Source: Pyrus communis (lineage: Eukaryota > Streptophyta > Magnoliopsida > Rosales > Rosaceae). From it: a stretch of DNA of 64,000 nt. The stretch lies in contig NC_084804.1 in NCBI RefSeq assembly GCF_963583255.1, positions 22,512,061-22,576,060 of the forward strand, given 5' to 3'. Shown here piece by piece: positions 1-11,233 of this stretch. How positions within the stretch are numbered: the stretch's first letter is position 1; each line of letters starts with the position of its first letter. Both the position numbers and the translations under genes were made by a program. Under the pieces are notes generated by a model, which searched no databases, was not told where the DNA came from, and was given only the letters and a program-made list of their open reading frames with translations.

Positions 1-667
1 TTATCCAGATTAGCATTATCAAACACATGATTATCAGGGTGATTTATTTTCCTAAATTAACAAACATAGAGTCAATCCACCGTAGAGACAGAGACTATTA
101 CATGAGAAATTTATGTTAACTTAAGAGATAAAAAAAACACATTACGAAAGCATATACATAAAATTATTATAATCTAAATATCCAGACCATTACACAATTG
201 TATATTACAATATACAAAATACAATAATATTATTATATACAAAAAGTTAAAAACAGAAAATCAAAAGGGGTCTTTTAGTTTCAGAGAACGGTTTTGGCGT
301 CGAGGAATCAGATTAAGCTTTGAATGGAGTCATTGAATCAATAAAGTTGAGGAGTAAGATCTGGAACGAATCGAAACTATTAACAAAGTGAAAACGAAAG
401 CTCTTACCAGCAGTTGCAGACAAAGATGACAGAGCAGTTGCAGACGGAGACAATGGAGATGACATAGCAGTTGCAGACGACGGTTAATGGTGAAAGTCTG
501 ATTTTTTAGGTTCGAGTAAGGAAAAATAGGTAAATCCGAATTTTATACACAAAATTGTTTTGGTTTTTTTGTCAAACAATTGTTTTAGTTTAGCCAACTT
601 TAATCAATCACGATTATGTGCGGATTTATTGAAAAAAAAATTTTCCTGATTATCCTTCGATTTTAGT
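1..667. other. AT-rich stretch without a recognised gene
   Basis: No coding region is recognised. The only structure seen is three imperfectly spaced copies of AGCAGTTGCAGAC at about 409, 433 and 466. On the minus strand the first copy is followed directly by a GTAAGA splice-donor-like sequence, so a minus-strand exon of a gene lying left of the window is conceivable but unsupported. Confidence 0.4.
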
Positions 668-845
668 TTGAAACAATATCCGAAAAGTAGGATACTCGTA
701 TCTCAACAGTACGATACGCGTATCTCATCAGTCAACAACGTATCCTTTTACTCTGATATGTATCGGGTGCGTATCCACGCGTATCTGTATCCCCACGTGT
801 CAGATACGGGATACGCCAACTTTCCTCTGTGTTCGTGCATCGTAG

Positions 846-1020
846 GTTGGTATGGTCCTTTTATGGTCAAGCAAGTGTTTCCTCATGATGCAATCGAACT
901 TGTGGGTGAAAAGAATGGAAGCAGTTTCAAGGTGAATGTACATAGACTCAAGCCATTTCTGGAGACTTACTTTGATGGATTTGTGGAGGGTTTTACTCTC
1001 ACGGAATCCTCCTCCAACTG
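846..1020 (+). pseudogene. Ty3/gypsy integrase C-terminal relic
   Basis: The reading frame shows GPFMVKQVFPHDAIEL followed about ten residues later by FKVNVHRLKPFLE, then a stop. This pair of motifs is typical of the C-terminal end of plant Ty3/gypsy integrase, where the usual form is F-K-V-N-G-Q-R-L-K. The upstream part of the open frame (from 668) does not resemble integrase and contains repeated GATACG/CGTATC words, so the element appears broken near 845. Everything upstream of pol is missing. The downstream spacer and purine tract fit the 3' part of the same element. The lineage is probably Athila- or Tat-like, but this is inferred from the tail alone. Confidence 0.6.
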
Positions 1021-1249
1021 AAGCTTAAATGTTTGTGGGAAGGTGTGGTTGAAGACTTCCAAAACTTAGCGCTACTAGAAGGCGCAAGGGAAAACATCTC
1101 TACACCCCAAGGAAGTTTTTGTCATCTATTTCTAATTTGTTTTTATTCAATTTATCTTTGTTGTTTTGAAATCTTAGTGTTGACTTGTGCATTGCATGCT
1201 TGAGTTATTTTAACATTGAGGACAATGTTTGCTTCAAGGTTTGGGTTTT

Positions 1250-1280
<31 letters not shown>

Positions 1281-3024
1281 ATGTTTAGACTTTTTGATAG
1301 TTTCATTTTTCTTGTTTTTGTTATTGATTTTTGTCCATGTTGCTTGTATTTGCTGAAAATTTGTTTCGATTGGTAAGGAATTTGACTATTTGGCATGCCC
1401 TGTCTATTTTAGAATTTCGTAATTTGGATAAGTGGTTCGAAAGTTGTGACTAAATATTTGACAGAAGGTCAAAACTGTCAGCATCACTGTATATTTTGTT
1501 TCTTTGGCCCATTTTTAAAATTTTTACAGACCTATTGTTCAAAGTTTCACTTGTTAGTTTTCTTTGTCTCAAAAACCTTGGAATTCCACCATGTGGTTTT
1601 TAAGATAGAGAAGGAAACTCGAGCATAGGTCAAAAGCAGTGTTCAAATTGAATTGTATGGCAAGAATCTGTGTTTCATTTTTTTTTTTTTTAATTTCTTT
1701 TTATCATTCACATTTTTGTTTTTAAATGTTTTTGTTGAGCACTAAGTTCATAAAATTAAAAAATAAATAAAAATTTTGTTGAGTCATTTTTAGTTAAACC
1801 TTCCATAGTCTATGATAATACTTGCTTTCCTTTTGGGGTCACATACTTATTTGAATTGGTGATGATTCTATTCTTTATTCATACTTCTTGCATGATCATT
1901 TTCTTGTGAGATTTTGAGTTTCATGCATATTCTTTCTTGAGAGTTTTGTGATTGTATTACCATTAGCTAGAACTTGCTTCAATATCTCTCGAGGCAAAAT
2001 CCTAAGTCATGCAACATCAAGGAAACAATTTTGACCATGTTTGTTTTGAGCCTTTCTAACTAACCTGTTCCCTAGTTACTCTTTTGAAGCAACATACTTA
2101 GCATTTTCGTTCCTCGCCACGTCCATCCTTACCCACTTAACCTATATTAGCCTTACCTTATAGCTTGAGAGATGCCAAGATGATGACGACTGAGATAAAG
2201 GTTGAGTTCAACAGCAAAGAAGTGGCATGTACCGAGGTACCATGTGTCATATTATATCTTTTATTTTTCATTTTTTTTTAGTCATTGTATAAAAAATATA
2301 AAAAATAAAAAAAAGTGTCAATGAGATTAAGAAGATAAAAAGTTTGAATATATTCCATTCATATTATAAGTCTTGGACACCATGAATGGAAGATCAAGTT
2401 TCTAAAGAAGGCCGACCAATTTACATAATGAAGATATCTTGGCATTTCTAAAGTTCTAGTTCTCCTCATCCTTTCTTTCATAGCACATACCTTAGCCTAA
2501 TATTACAACCCTTGTAAAGACCAATTGATCTTTGGTGTTGCATTGATTTACATTAGTGGAGAGATGATATGAAGAGCAAGCTTATGTGTTTTATATTGCT
2601 TATCATGTTTTGAGTGAAACATTTTCCCCTCTCATGTGTGATTTCTTTGTGAGTGACATACGTGGTGGAGGATTTGAAGTGGTAGCTTTGTTTTATATAT
2701 ACCTATCTGGTTGAGTAAGTTGTATTGATATTGGTTATTTCACCCATTACACTTGAGAGTGTTGTGCAAAGTTTGGTTAGTTCATTTTGACAAAATACTT
2801 ATTCTCTTGAGTATGTGACTCTTTTCAATTTGCTTTGAGGCTACTATATGGAAGGTCTAACATCTTGTTTTCTTTGTGTTGTTTTGGAGGGCTAGCAAAA
2901 TCTAAGTTTGGGGAAATTTGAATTGGTCATTATTTTTACAAGCTTTTTCTAATCTTTGTTGCTTGGTTTCTTTTGTTTTTGAGTCATTTACGTTATTTTT
3001 GTATTTTGTAGGTCAATTGGTACA
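1021..3024 (+). other. 3' non-coding part of the old gypsy element
   Basis: This stretch follows the integrase tail and has no gene. It contains a GAGGACAATGTTTGC sequence leading into a long G run, and at about 2907 a second purine tract (AAGTTTGGGGAAATT). Both resemble polypurine tracts of Athila/Tat-like elements. The 3' LTR may begin near 2919, just before the copia insertion, but no terminal dinucleotide could be proven. The 63- to 67-codon open frames here look accidental. Confidence 0.4.
1252..1280 (+). repeat. 29-nt poly-G tract
   Basis: An uninterrupted run of 29 G residues lies where the gypsy polypurine tract is expected, straight after TTTGGGTTTTCC. Polypurine tracts are normally 10 to 15 nt and mixed A/G, so this one appears expanded. 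Runs like this are also prone to sequencing and assembly length errors. Confidence 0.8.
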
Positions 3025-3029
3025 AAAGG

Positions 3030-3349
3030 TGTTGAATTTTGGATGCATATTTCTTGTATGTAACATTTACAAGGAAGAAGCATATAAAAGAGAAGATAAC
3101 AGAAGGAAAGTTTACAAGTAACCTCCAACCAATCTCCTTAAATCACTCCTATAAGGGCTACCAACTAATTATAAAAAACAAGGGAACATAATCCCTTAAT
3201 TCTAGACTAAGACAAGCTAGAAACAATGTCATAAGACCTATGCCCTAGCCGAGAGTAAGGTACCTATGCCTTAGCTGAAAAGAAGGTAGGACTTAATTGA
3301 TTTGCTCCATTTGGACTTCCATACCTTACCTTAACTGCTTCTTCCAATA
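3030..3349 (-). repeat. copia 3' LTR
   Basis: This 320-bp LTR begins TGTTGAATTTTGG and ends CTTCCAATA. The terminus is a degraded TGTTG/CAACA-type inverted end. It aligns along its length with 7685-8001 and carries a 3-bp indel plus scattered substitutions. Confidence 0.9.
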
Positions 3350-3358
3350 CTCCCCTTC
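3350..3358 (-). other. copia polypurine tract
   Basis: Read on the minus strand the tract is GAAGGGGAG, directly abutting the 3' LTR. This is the normal place and composition for the primer of plus-strand DNA synthesis. Confidence 0.75.
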
Positions 3359-4115
3359 AAGCTGGATCAAGGGGGTTCATTGAGCCAAGCTTGAACAATA
3401 AACATTGAAATTGAGCAGTGGGGAGGTATTTTTTAAAAATATCATCCAACTGATCATGACTGCGTGTGTAATAGGTGTTAATAACTTTCGATTGAACTTG
3501 TGTTCGAATGTAATGACAATCAACTTTGATATGTTTAGTCCTCTCGTGGAATACTGGGTTAAAAGCAATGTGCATAGCAGCTTGATTGTCACAGAACAAA
3601 GACATAGGCTGACTACTTGGAAACCTTAAATCTGAGAGAAGACCTTTAAGCCAAATGAACTCACAAGCAATGGATGTCATTGCTCGATACTCAGCCTCTG
3701 CACTTGATCTAGATGTGACACATTGTTTTTTGATTCTCCATGTGACTAAATTTCCACCCACAAATGTGCAGAAACCAGTGGTTGACTTACGATCAAGGGA
3801 ATTTGCAGCCCAATCTGCAGCTGTGTACCCCATGATAGCAGTGTTACCATTCCTTTTCATCAATATACCCCGACCAAAAAAGCCTTTAAGATAACAAAGG
3901 ATTCTTTTAAGAATACGTAAATGAGCAATGGTAGGAGCATGCATGAACTGATTGGCAAGACTCACGACATAGGAAATGTCAGGACGTGTGATTGTAAGAT
4001 AAATCAATTTCCCAACTAATTTTTGATAGTCAGTGATATTTGTGGGAGTATCATTTTGTATATTAAGCTGAAGTTTACTGCTAAGAGGAGTCCGAGCAGG
4101 TTTACAATCCACCAT
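3357..4115 (-). pseudogene. copia RNase H domain and pol C-terminus
   Basis: This open 252-codon frame contains typical copia landmarks: RPDISYVV, DRKSTTGF, SRSSAEAEYRA, the CDNQAA box and HIKVDCHYIR near the end. It would remove the RNA strand of the RNA:DNA hybrid during reverse transcription. The first acidic box reads GYTAADWA where copia RNase H normally has D-A-D, so one catalytic Asp is lost. The frame is closed upstream, cutting it off from the reverse transcriptase, and the start Met is internal to pol. Confidence 0.85.
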
Positions 4116-5174
4116 ATTAGCCTCTTTTAGAAGATCAAGAACATACTTTCTTTGATTTAGAAATAGTCATTTCTGAGATGTGGCCATCTCAATGCCAAGA
4201 AAATACTTGAGTGTTCCCAAAACCTTGATAGCAAATTTGACTTGGAGGGAATGCTTAAGAGAATTAATTTCCTCAATATTGTCACCTGTCACTATAAGGT
4301 CATCAACATAAATTCAAACAACCAACTTGCCTACTGAACCAATTCGAACAAAAAGATAGGAATCAGCATTGCTTCTATGAAAGCCAAATTCTTCAAGTAT
4401 TGAGCTAAGTTTTGAATACCAAGCCCGCGGAGACTGCTTTAAACCATAGATAGATTTATGAAGTTTGCACACCATGTCAATATCATAAAATTAAGGATGA
4501 CCCGGGGGCAACTTCATGTACACTTCCTCTTCCAGCTCACCATGCAGAAATGCATTCTTCACATCCATTTGATATAAAGGCCAAGATTGATTAACTGTAA
4601 CAGACATCAACACTCTCACTGTGTTCATCTTGGCAAATGGGGCAAAAGTCTCTTTATAATCCACTCCATAGGTTTAAGTAAAGCCACGAGCTACCAAACG
4701 AGCTTTGTGTCTATCAACAGTCCCATCAGAGTTGAACTTTGTCTTATACACCCAACGACTTCCTCCTGAATTTTTTCCTTGAAGAAGCTTAGTAACACTC
4801 CAGGTTCCATTGTCATGGAGAGCTTGATGTTCATTCTTCATAGCAATTTTCCAAATATCATGATAATTTGCCTCTTGAAAGCTCTATGGATTATGAGTAT
4901 TATCTACGGCATTGAGAAAAACAGCATGAGAGGATGAACAATTTTTTGAAGTGACAAAATCTGCATGGGGATATCTTGTAGTATAAGTAACATAATCAAC
5001 AAGTCTAGATGGAAGATGGCAATCTCTTGTGGGATTTCTTCGAGTTGGAACTTGTGTTGGAGCTAGTAACTCAGAGATTTCAAATAAGGACTCTGTGTGA
5101 GGGTCTGGAGAGTCATTCCCTGCGCCTTTTTCTTGACAAGAAGGTATGTTAGGTAATGGAAATAAATCATGCAA
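4116..5174 (-). pseudogene. copia reverse transcriptase region, broken
   Basis: Fragments of reverse transcriptase are readable in several frames. The catalytic box YVDD lies at 4299-4310 on the minus strand, with an in-frame TGA two codons upstream (4314-4316). The upstream end (4884-5174) is the variable linker after integrase, recognisable by PTRRNPTRDCHLPSRLVDYV, and runs into a stop. At least three stops or frameshifts separate the linker, the fingers/palm part and the YVDD part. No functional enzyme can be made. Read-through of RNase H downstream is likewise blocked. Confidence 0.8.
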
Positions 5175-5183
5175 AAACTCCTC

Positions 5184-6130
5184 TTAATTTGTATCAATCA
5201 CTTCCTGTGTAAAGTAAGGAGTTGACTCATCGAACCTAACATCTCTAGACACTACAAGTTTCTTAGTGACTGGATTATAACACTTATACCCCTTTTGTGT
5301 AGATGAATAATCCATGAACACACACTTAACAGCCCGAGGATCAAGTTTGTCACGTTGGGTAGGTTGAGTATGAACAAAACATATACACCCAAAGACCTTT
5401 AAGTGAGACAGATCAATCTTTTTCTCCTTCAACACTTCATAAGGAGATCTAAAACGTAGCACTTTACTAGGGAGACAGTTGATGAGGTATGTAGCTGTAA
5501 GTACTCCTTGTAACCAAAACTTCTTGGGTACATGCATATGAAACATGAGAGCTCTTGTCTTCTCAAGAAGGTCTCGATTTTTTCTTTCGGCAACCCCGTT
5601 TTGTTGAGGGGTGCCAACACAACTTGTTTGATGAAGAATGCCATGATTGCTCATATATTGTGACATATTATTGGACATATATTCAGTGCCATTATCGGAT
5701 CTTATTATGTGAATAATATATGAGAATTGATTGCTAACAAGTTTATGGAAATCTTGAAACGCACTAGTGAATTCATTTTTAAACTTTAAGAGGTACAACC
5801 AAGTGATCCTTATACCACAAATGTTACAAAATACCTATATCCATCAAAGGACTCGACAACTGGTCCCCAAATATATGAATGAATGATTTCGAAAGGATTA
5901 CTAGCCCTAGACAAGGATGAGGTAAAAGGTAATCTGACAAATTTAGACAAGTGACAAACATCACATTGAATTTTGTCTTTACAAAGATTTGGAAACAAAA
6001 TAGACATCACTTTTTCAGAAGGGTGAGCCAACTGTTGGTGCCAAAGATGTTGGTCTTGTGGTACACTAAAGCTAGCTTGAAAAACTTTGGAAGTCTTGAA
6101 ATCTTTGGCTAGATAATAAAGTCCATTCAA
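5184..6130 (-). pseudogene. copia GAG-pre-integrase and integrase, catalytic Asp lost
   Basis: Two frames (5810-6130 and 5184-5798) carry the integrase. The first holds the HHCC zinc-binding domain: WH, H five residues later, then CDVC. It ends at the first catalytic motif, which reads IHSYIWGP instead of the usual H-S-D-x-W-G-P; the Tyr codon is TAT at 5873-5875. A frameshift follows. The second frame carries SDNGTEY (second Asp) and GVAERKNR (catalytic Glu). With one member of the D-D-E triad replaced and the frame broken, this integrase cannot act on its own. Confidence 0.88.
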
Positions 6131-6339
6131 AAGGAAACCTTCACCAATCGTCTTTTTGGTGATGATATCCTGAAAAACAACATTGTGTGGGGAGAAAATG
6201 GCCTAGCAATTCCAAGATTTTGTAAGGGTTCCTACTGATAAAAGTAGACAAGGAAATGAGGGAACATAAAGTGATATTGACTCTATGTGGTCTGAAAGAA
6301 GATTGAATTTTCTTTTTCCTACAAGGGAGGCTCATTTCC

Positions 6340-6439
6340 CATTAGCTACTGACACGTGAGATGGTATAGACATGATTTTGAAATCATGCAGTTTGGTGAG
6401 TTGATTTGTCATATGATCCGTAGCTCCTGAGTCTATAAT
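6340..6439 (-). pseudogene. copia aspartic protease core
   Basis: Minus-strand translation gives DSGATDH (codons 6413-6433), the active-site motif of retrotransposon aspartic proteases, followed about 25 residues later by VSVANGK. The frame is separated from gag by a TAG at 6440-6442 and ends at a TGA after VANGK. The motif itself is intact. No long frame is left, so it can be recognised only by reading the local sequence. Confidence 0.75.
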
Positions 6440-7637
6440 CTAATAATCATGCACATAACTAGCATTAAGAGCAGTAGAGAATGAGCTTAAGATACCTGGA
6501 ATATCACCCTGTTGAACACAATCAGTTTCTGCAAGAAATCCAGCGAACTTTCCCAATAAAGTAGTGTGATTTTTGCTTTCAGACATGGTGGTTTCCAAAC
6601 AGTCATTGTTCAACTGTTTCTTGGACAGATAAGCTGCAAACTCGTTGATCAATGCAGCAAGATTTGCTGTGAAATTTATCATCCCTTCATTTGAAGAACC
6701 AGTTGTATGGTTGGCTCGGTGGAAAGGATGATTCAAGCTTTTATGGAGACCTTTGCTATCCTTTAGAGAGCTTGGCTTCAACTCTAGATGAAGAATCCAA
6801 CATCTGTCTTTAGTGTGCCTAATAGAATCACAATAGTTGCATTTCAGGTCAGGCCTTTTACCTTTGTAAGGCCTTCCTTCACTGCGACTATGGTTAGAGA
6901 TATAAGCCCTAGTTTTAGGTATATTTGACTTGGTCTCCAAGTTCATCACTTTCTTCCTCACTTTTTCCTTTTGAATGATGGTACACACTCCCGTGAAAGA
7001 TGGTAGTTTGGCATTCATTAGTACATGGCTTCTAAGATCTTCGAACCCTGGTCCCAAGTTTATCAAGAGTTGAAAGATCTTATCCTCCTCAGCTCTCTTA
7101 ATGAGGACAGTAGCATCAGTGGTATGAGGTCGATAAATATCGAGTTCATTCCACATACTCGTCAAACTGCCGAGATGTTGAACAAAAGACTTGCCTTTTT
7201 TCTTGTAGGTTTGCAATGTCTTTCTTAAGCTGAAAAACACGAGCAGCGTTGTTTTGATTCCCATACATTTCTTTGACTTGATTTCATAAATGCATGGATG
7301 ACTCTGAATAACTGAAGATTTCAGCAATCTTATGCTCTATAGAATTAAGCAACCAGGACATAACCAGTTGATCTTTGCATTGCTATGCCTCAAATGTAGT
7401 AGTCGTGGCAGACGGTGCCAGTATAGCACCGTTGACATATCCGAGCTTAAATCTTCCTCCCAGTGCAAGAGATATGACTCTAGACCATGGAAGATAGTTG
7501 AATTCATTCAACAAGATAAAATTGAGATGTTGGTTTGGATTAACCTCAACGTCAGAACCTGTTCCATTAGCCAAAGAACTTTCAACTTCAAAAGAACTAT
7601 CTTCCACCATTTTAGCGTGAAGAAAAAAAAATTGCAA
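6440..7637 (-). pseudogene. copia gag, frameshifted
   Basis: The N-terminal part (7383-7637) contains NEFNYLPWSRVISLALGG, the usual copia gag start region. It then shifts frame into 6440-7327, which continues gag. Near the middle of that frame is a CCHC zinc knuckle, C-N-Y-C then H then C with spacing CX2CX4HX4C. The Gly normally before the His is Arg. A stop separates gag from protease. The probable start Met (MVEDSS) is at about 7610, a few codons inside the open frame. Confidence 0.82.
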
Positions 7638-7672
7638 TGGAAAAAATTCAGAGTCAGGATTTTAGAATTCCT

Positions 7673-7684
7673 GCTCTGATACCA
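7673..7684 (-). other. copia primer-binding site (initiator Met tRNA)
   Basis: The minus strand reads TGGTATCAGAGC and abuts the 5' LTR directly. This is the standard plant copia site, complementary to the 3' end of initiator methionine tRNA. Confidence 0.92.
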
Positions 7685-8001
7685 TGTTGAATTTTGGATG
7701 TATATTTCTTGTATGTAACATTTACAAGGAAGAAGCATATATAAGAGATGATAGAAGGAGAGTTTACAAGTAACCTCCAACCAATCTCCTTAAATCATTC
7801 CTATAAGGGCTACTAACTAATTATAAAAAACAAGGGAACACAATCCCTTAATTCTAGACTAAGACAAGCTAGAAACAATGTCATAAGACCCATGCCCTAG
7901 CCGAGAGTAAGGTACCCATGCCTTAGCCAAAAGGAAGGTAGGACTTGATTGATTTGCTCCATTTGGACTTCCATACCTTATCTTAATCGCTTCTTCCAAT
8001 A
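7685..8001 (-). repeat. copia 5' LTR
   Basis: This 317-bp LTR begins TGTTGAATTTTGG and ends TTCCAATA. It pairs with 3030-3349 and is followed by the AAAGG target duplication. Confidence 0.9.
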
Positions 8002-9607
8002 AAAGGAGATAAAGGAAGAAATTTTGAAGAAATTGAATGCAAGTTTGGTCAAGTGCTGGAATATGGGTGTGCGAATACGTCAACTAGAATAATTTGTGGA
8101 GGAATAACTTAGAATAAACCAAGTGGTGAGCCATATATGGATGGAAAGCTTTGAATGTCTAGGTTTCGTAAAATTTTACGGTTTATGATTCTGAGATCTA
8201 AAGAAGAAATTATTGAATTTTTGGTAACTGTTGCTCAGTCAGAGATTTTACACGATTTTGTGCTGATACTATGGTGTAAGACGTGATTGACTTGTACGAC
8301 GACAATGCTTTCAAGTTACGAGTTGATGCTATTGAGAAAATGTTACACATGTGCTGACCATGTGGGCTAAAAATATGTTTACTTATTTTAATTGGGTTTA
8401 CTTAAGTGTTTTAGGAGTCCAGCTGAAATTAGGTTAAGATTAGTGAGGAAAGCCAAAGGTTGCGGCTGTTTGGGAACAAAAAGAGAGAGGCTGCTGCAAT
8501 TTCAAGAGGTTGGAAAAGCTGCATGACTTGCAGAAGAGAGGGGATTCGAGAATTATCATAAGTGAGCTTTCGAATTCACACTAGAATTGAGACAAGGACA
8601 GCAACCATATTAAAGGAAAAGCATGCCATCATCATCATCATCCCCAACACCTTGCTATGACTCTTCGTTGATCCATCATTTATGTTTGCACCTTTAATGT
8701 TTTTGCCAATGTCTGTGAAAAATTTTGTTATGTACCTTAATTCCATGTCGGGCTAAGCCTATCATCCTAAGGTTAGAATGAAACATTTGATTTAGTTTCT
8801 TAATTTCAATGTGAACTTGATGCAATTTTCATATTTGTGTTCTTGAATCTCTAAACGTAATTTATCATTGATTATTTGTGGTTTGATGCTTAGCTACCAT
8901 TATTCCATAGATATAATTATGTTTATTTGTGTCGAGTGATCATCTTGCCTTACATATAAGCACAACGATTTAGAGATTGCATATGCATATGAGCTAGACC
9001 TAGACTTATATAGTGTGTATGTTTATCATTTCCAAAGAGCTTAACGGATTGTTGGATGTTAAATTAGACCTTGACGATCGGCTAGTTCCATACAAAAATA
9101 CTTGACTCTTACCATGACCATTGGAGAAATCATATTTAAGGGCAACAATTGCAAATTGAGTTGGACCAAGACCTTTTTGTAGGTAAACTTCAAGAATTGA
9201 ATTTGGAATTGTATTAATGGAGCATTGACTTGAGAAACGTATGAAGGAGTGTGGATTCTGAAATCTTAGGCTCACCATCCATAGATTACAATCCTAATTC
9301 ATTGCAATCATTCATTCATTGTCATGTTTTATTTCTTTCTTTTACTATTTTGTTTCGTCGGTTTTCTTGTTTGCTTATCAATCAACAAAATTGTGATTTT
9401 TAGTTTAATGCTTTAGTTTTTAATTGAGTCATATTACGAAAATAAAACAAAAACAGTCATTTGTTATACTTTTGAGTTGATAGTTATTATTTTTGCTTAA
9501 ATTAATCTCGTCTCTATGGGATTGACCCTTGCTTGTTATTATACCATCTTATTTGAATCGTATACTTGTGAGGTTTAAATTAGTGTTTAGATTTGTTATT
9601 TGTTAGC
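8002..9607 (+). repeat. rest of the old gypsy 3' LTR
   Basis: This is gene-free sequence continuing the element interrupted by the copia insertion. Near 9510 it has CTCTATGGGATTGACCCTTG, which resembles the conserved CCCTGTGGGATCGACCCT block found near the 3' end of LTRs of Athila/Tat-like plant elements. A plausible end is TTGTTAGCA at about 9607. Removing the copia insertion leaves an LTR of roughly 1.7 kb if it starts near 2919. Both boundaries are estimates and no target duplication was found. Confidence 0.4.
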
Positions 9608-10200
9608 AGTCTAATTATTCACACCATTACCCCATAAATCCGGTCATGGACTCACCAACTCCAAGCGAAGCTTTATCAAATAGAATAGTGATGCCACCAT
9701 CACCTACTTCCAGGCTATAAGCGAAGTCCAAGCAACTCCATTGGATAAGCATGCTTGTTTCGCAAGACACGAGATTTGATATGGATATGGACATAATCAA
9801 ATCCTTAATTGTAAGTCTTGGAGTTCCTACAATCTAGGAATAGGCGTGCGCCATAAGTATTCTATCCTAAAAAGGTGCAATATCTACTTCTACATATCCT
9901 CCAGGATTTTCCTAGCTTAGAACAAATATTCTATCCTAAAAACGTCCATTTCCCAGCGGTATAAATACACACATCTAAGATTCATCTCTAGTAGCACAAT
10001 CTTTATACTTGAATTCTCTAGCCCACTGCTTGAGTCTAAAATAATCCACTAACTTGATCCTTAGAGAGCCTTTGGCCAGCACACCCCACTCTCGTCCTAA
10101 GCTTGCTCATGATTGTTTATTGTTTTGCAGGTTGCTCGAGTTTATGCACTTCCTCCACACGCGGTGGTGGGCAAATTTGGTTCCAACAACACTGTCAAGC
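9608..10200 (+). repeat. probable LTR and leader of a Tat-type element
   Basis: This stretch has no gene. It holds a clean TATA box (TATAAATAC, 9960-9968), followed about 130 bp later by GTTTATTGTTTTGCAGG and a sequence ending GCGGTGGTGGGCAAATTTGG. That layout fits the R-U5 part of a Tat-lineage LTR and matches the relics that follow. The LTR limits cannot be fixed from one copy. Confidence 0.4.
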
Positions 10201-10261
10201 AAAAGCAAACGCATGTTGAACGATCCGACCACTTCCACGAGCAGGAGAATCGCCCTGGATA

Positions 10262-10650
10262 TACTACTACCTGGCAATAAAGCTTATTCATAGATGGGTC
10301 ATCAAACCAGAATGGTTGCGGAACGGGTTTTCCTACTTGGAACACTCTACGGTTCAAATTCCTAGTTAAACAACGAGGCAGAATATGGGGCATTTTTAGC
10401 AGGATTACATCTCACTCTGAAGCTAGAGGCTGAGCATGTTAGGGTTCACAGCGATTCATAATTAATAGTGAACCAAATAAATGAAAAGTTCCAGTTCCTA
10501 AACAAGAGCATAGGGGCATATGTTAAAGTAGCAAGTGCATTGGTCAAACAGTTCTTGGGATAAGAGGTCGATATTGACTGAGCACCTGGACAAGCCAAGT
10601 ATTATGCAACCTCGATGATGGAGATTGAAGAGTCAAATATTAGATGACTC
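10262..10650 (+). pseudogene. Tat-type RNase H relic
   Basis: Pieces in shifting frames read LFIDGSSNQNGCGTGF, then LAGLHLTLKLEAEHVRVHSDS, then IVNQINEKFQFLNKS and GAYVKVASALVKQFLG. These are hallmarks of the second, archaeal-type RNase H of Tat/Ogre-lineage gypsy elements. Stops and frameshifts are frequent. The LTR/leader sequence ends only about 60 bp upstream, so gag, protease and reverse transcriptase have been deleted. The relic runs up to the insertion at 10652 and resumes after 18603. Confidence 0.7.
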
Positions 10651-10651
10651 A

Positions 10652-11233
10652 TGTTGATGCACAAAATCAATGAAGACTTTGGAACAACGTAAAATGTCAA
10701 ATTTGCAACCTTCACTTGGTTGCTCCGGTCACTAATGAGGATAATATGTAAAGAGATAGAGATAGGGAAGCAAAACACAAGATGTACATGGTTCACCCTA
10801 AGTTTGGTTACGTCCACGGAGTAGAGGAGTTTTCATTAATAGTGAAAGGTTTACACAAATACATAGGTTCAAGTATAATCATCATTAGTAGGTACTAATG
10901 ACTAGTTTAACTACAATAATGATATTCGGGATTAATTATATGAGAATGGTCACCTTTTATAATTGAGGAGAGTCTCCAGCTTCTATCTGCGGTTGATGTG
11001 GGACTCTATGAGCTTTATTCTAATGTTGACTATGCAGTTGATGTGAGACTCTATGAGCTTTATTCTAATGTCGACATGTGTCGTGCTGTGATTGGCCTCC
11101 TAGTTGGAGGGAAACTCTTATGCTTATGCAAGGGTGCCTCAGCATGAACCCTTTAGTGGGGTTCTTGAAGGTATGACGTTGACCGGTGCTTGGTAGTTTC
11201 GGAATTGGTCAAGTATGGTACAAACAGTGCTCC
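10652..11233 (-). repeat. 3' LTR of the pol-depleted element
   Basis: This LTR aligns with 18065-18600 but is about 46 bp longer. The extra length is a tandem duplication around 10993-11085, in which GACTCTATGAGCTTTATTC occurs twice here and once in the other LTR. The inner border reads GTGCTCCCCTAAG, whose minus strand (TTAGGGGAGCAC) serves as the polypurine tract. Confidence 0.82.

Larger units (their letters stand above)
3030..8001 (-). mobile_element. Ty1/copia LTR retrotransposon, complete but inactive
   Basis: A 4972-bp element lies on the minus strand, flanked by the 5-bp target duplication AAAGG (3025-3029 and 8002-8006). Two similar LTRs (3030-3349 and 7685-8001) enclose a primer-binding site, gag, protease, integrase, reverse transcriptase, RNase H and a polypurine tract, in the Ty1/copia order. 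The coding region is split by frameshifts and stops. One integrase catalytic Asp is replaced by Tyr, and a stop precedes the YVDD box. By eye the LTRs differ at roughly 5% of positions, so the insertion is old. It sits inside the 3' region of an older gypsy element. Confidence 0.93.

Noticed and set aside
668..845. Upstream part of the first open frame as integrase
   Set aside because: It consists of repeated GATACG/CGTATC words and lacks integrase motifs. Similarity to integrase starts only near 846.
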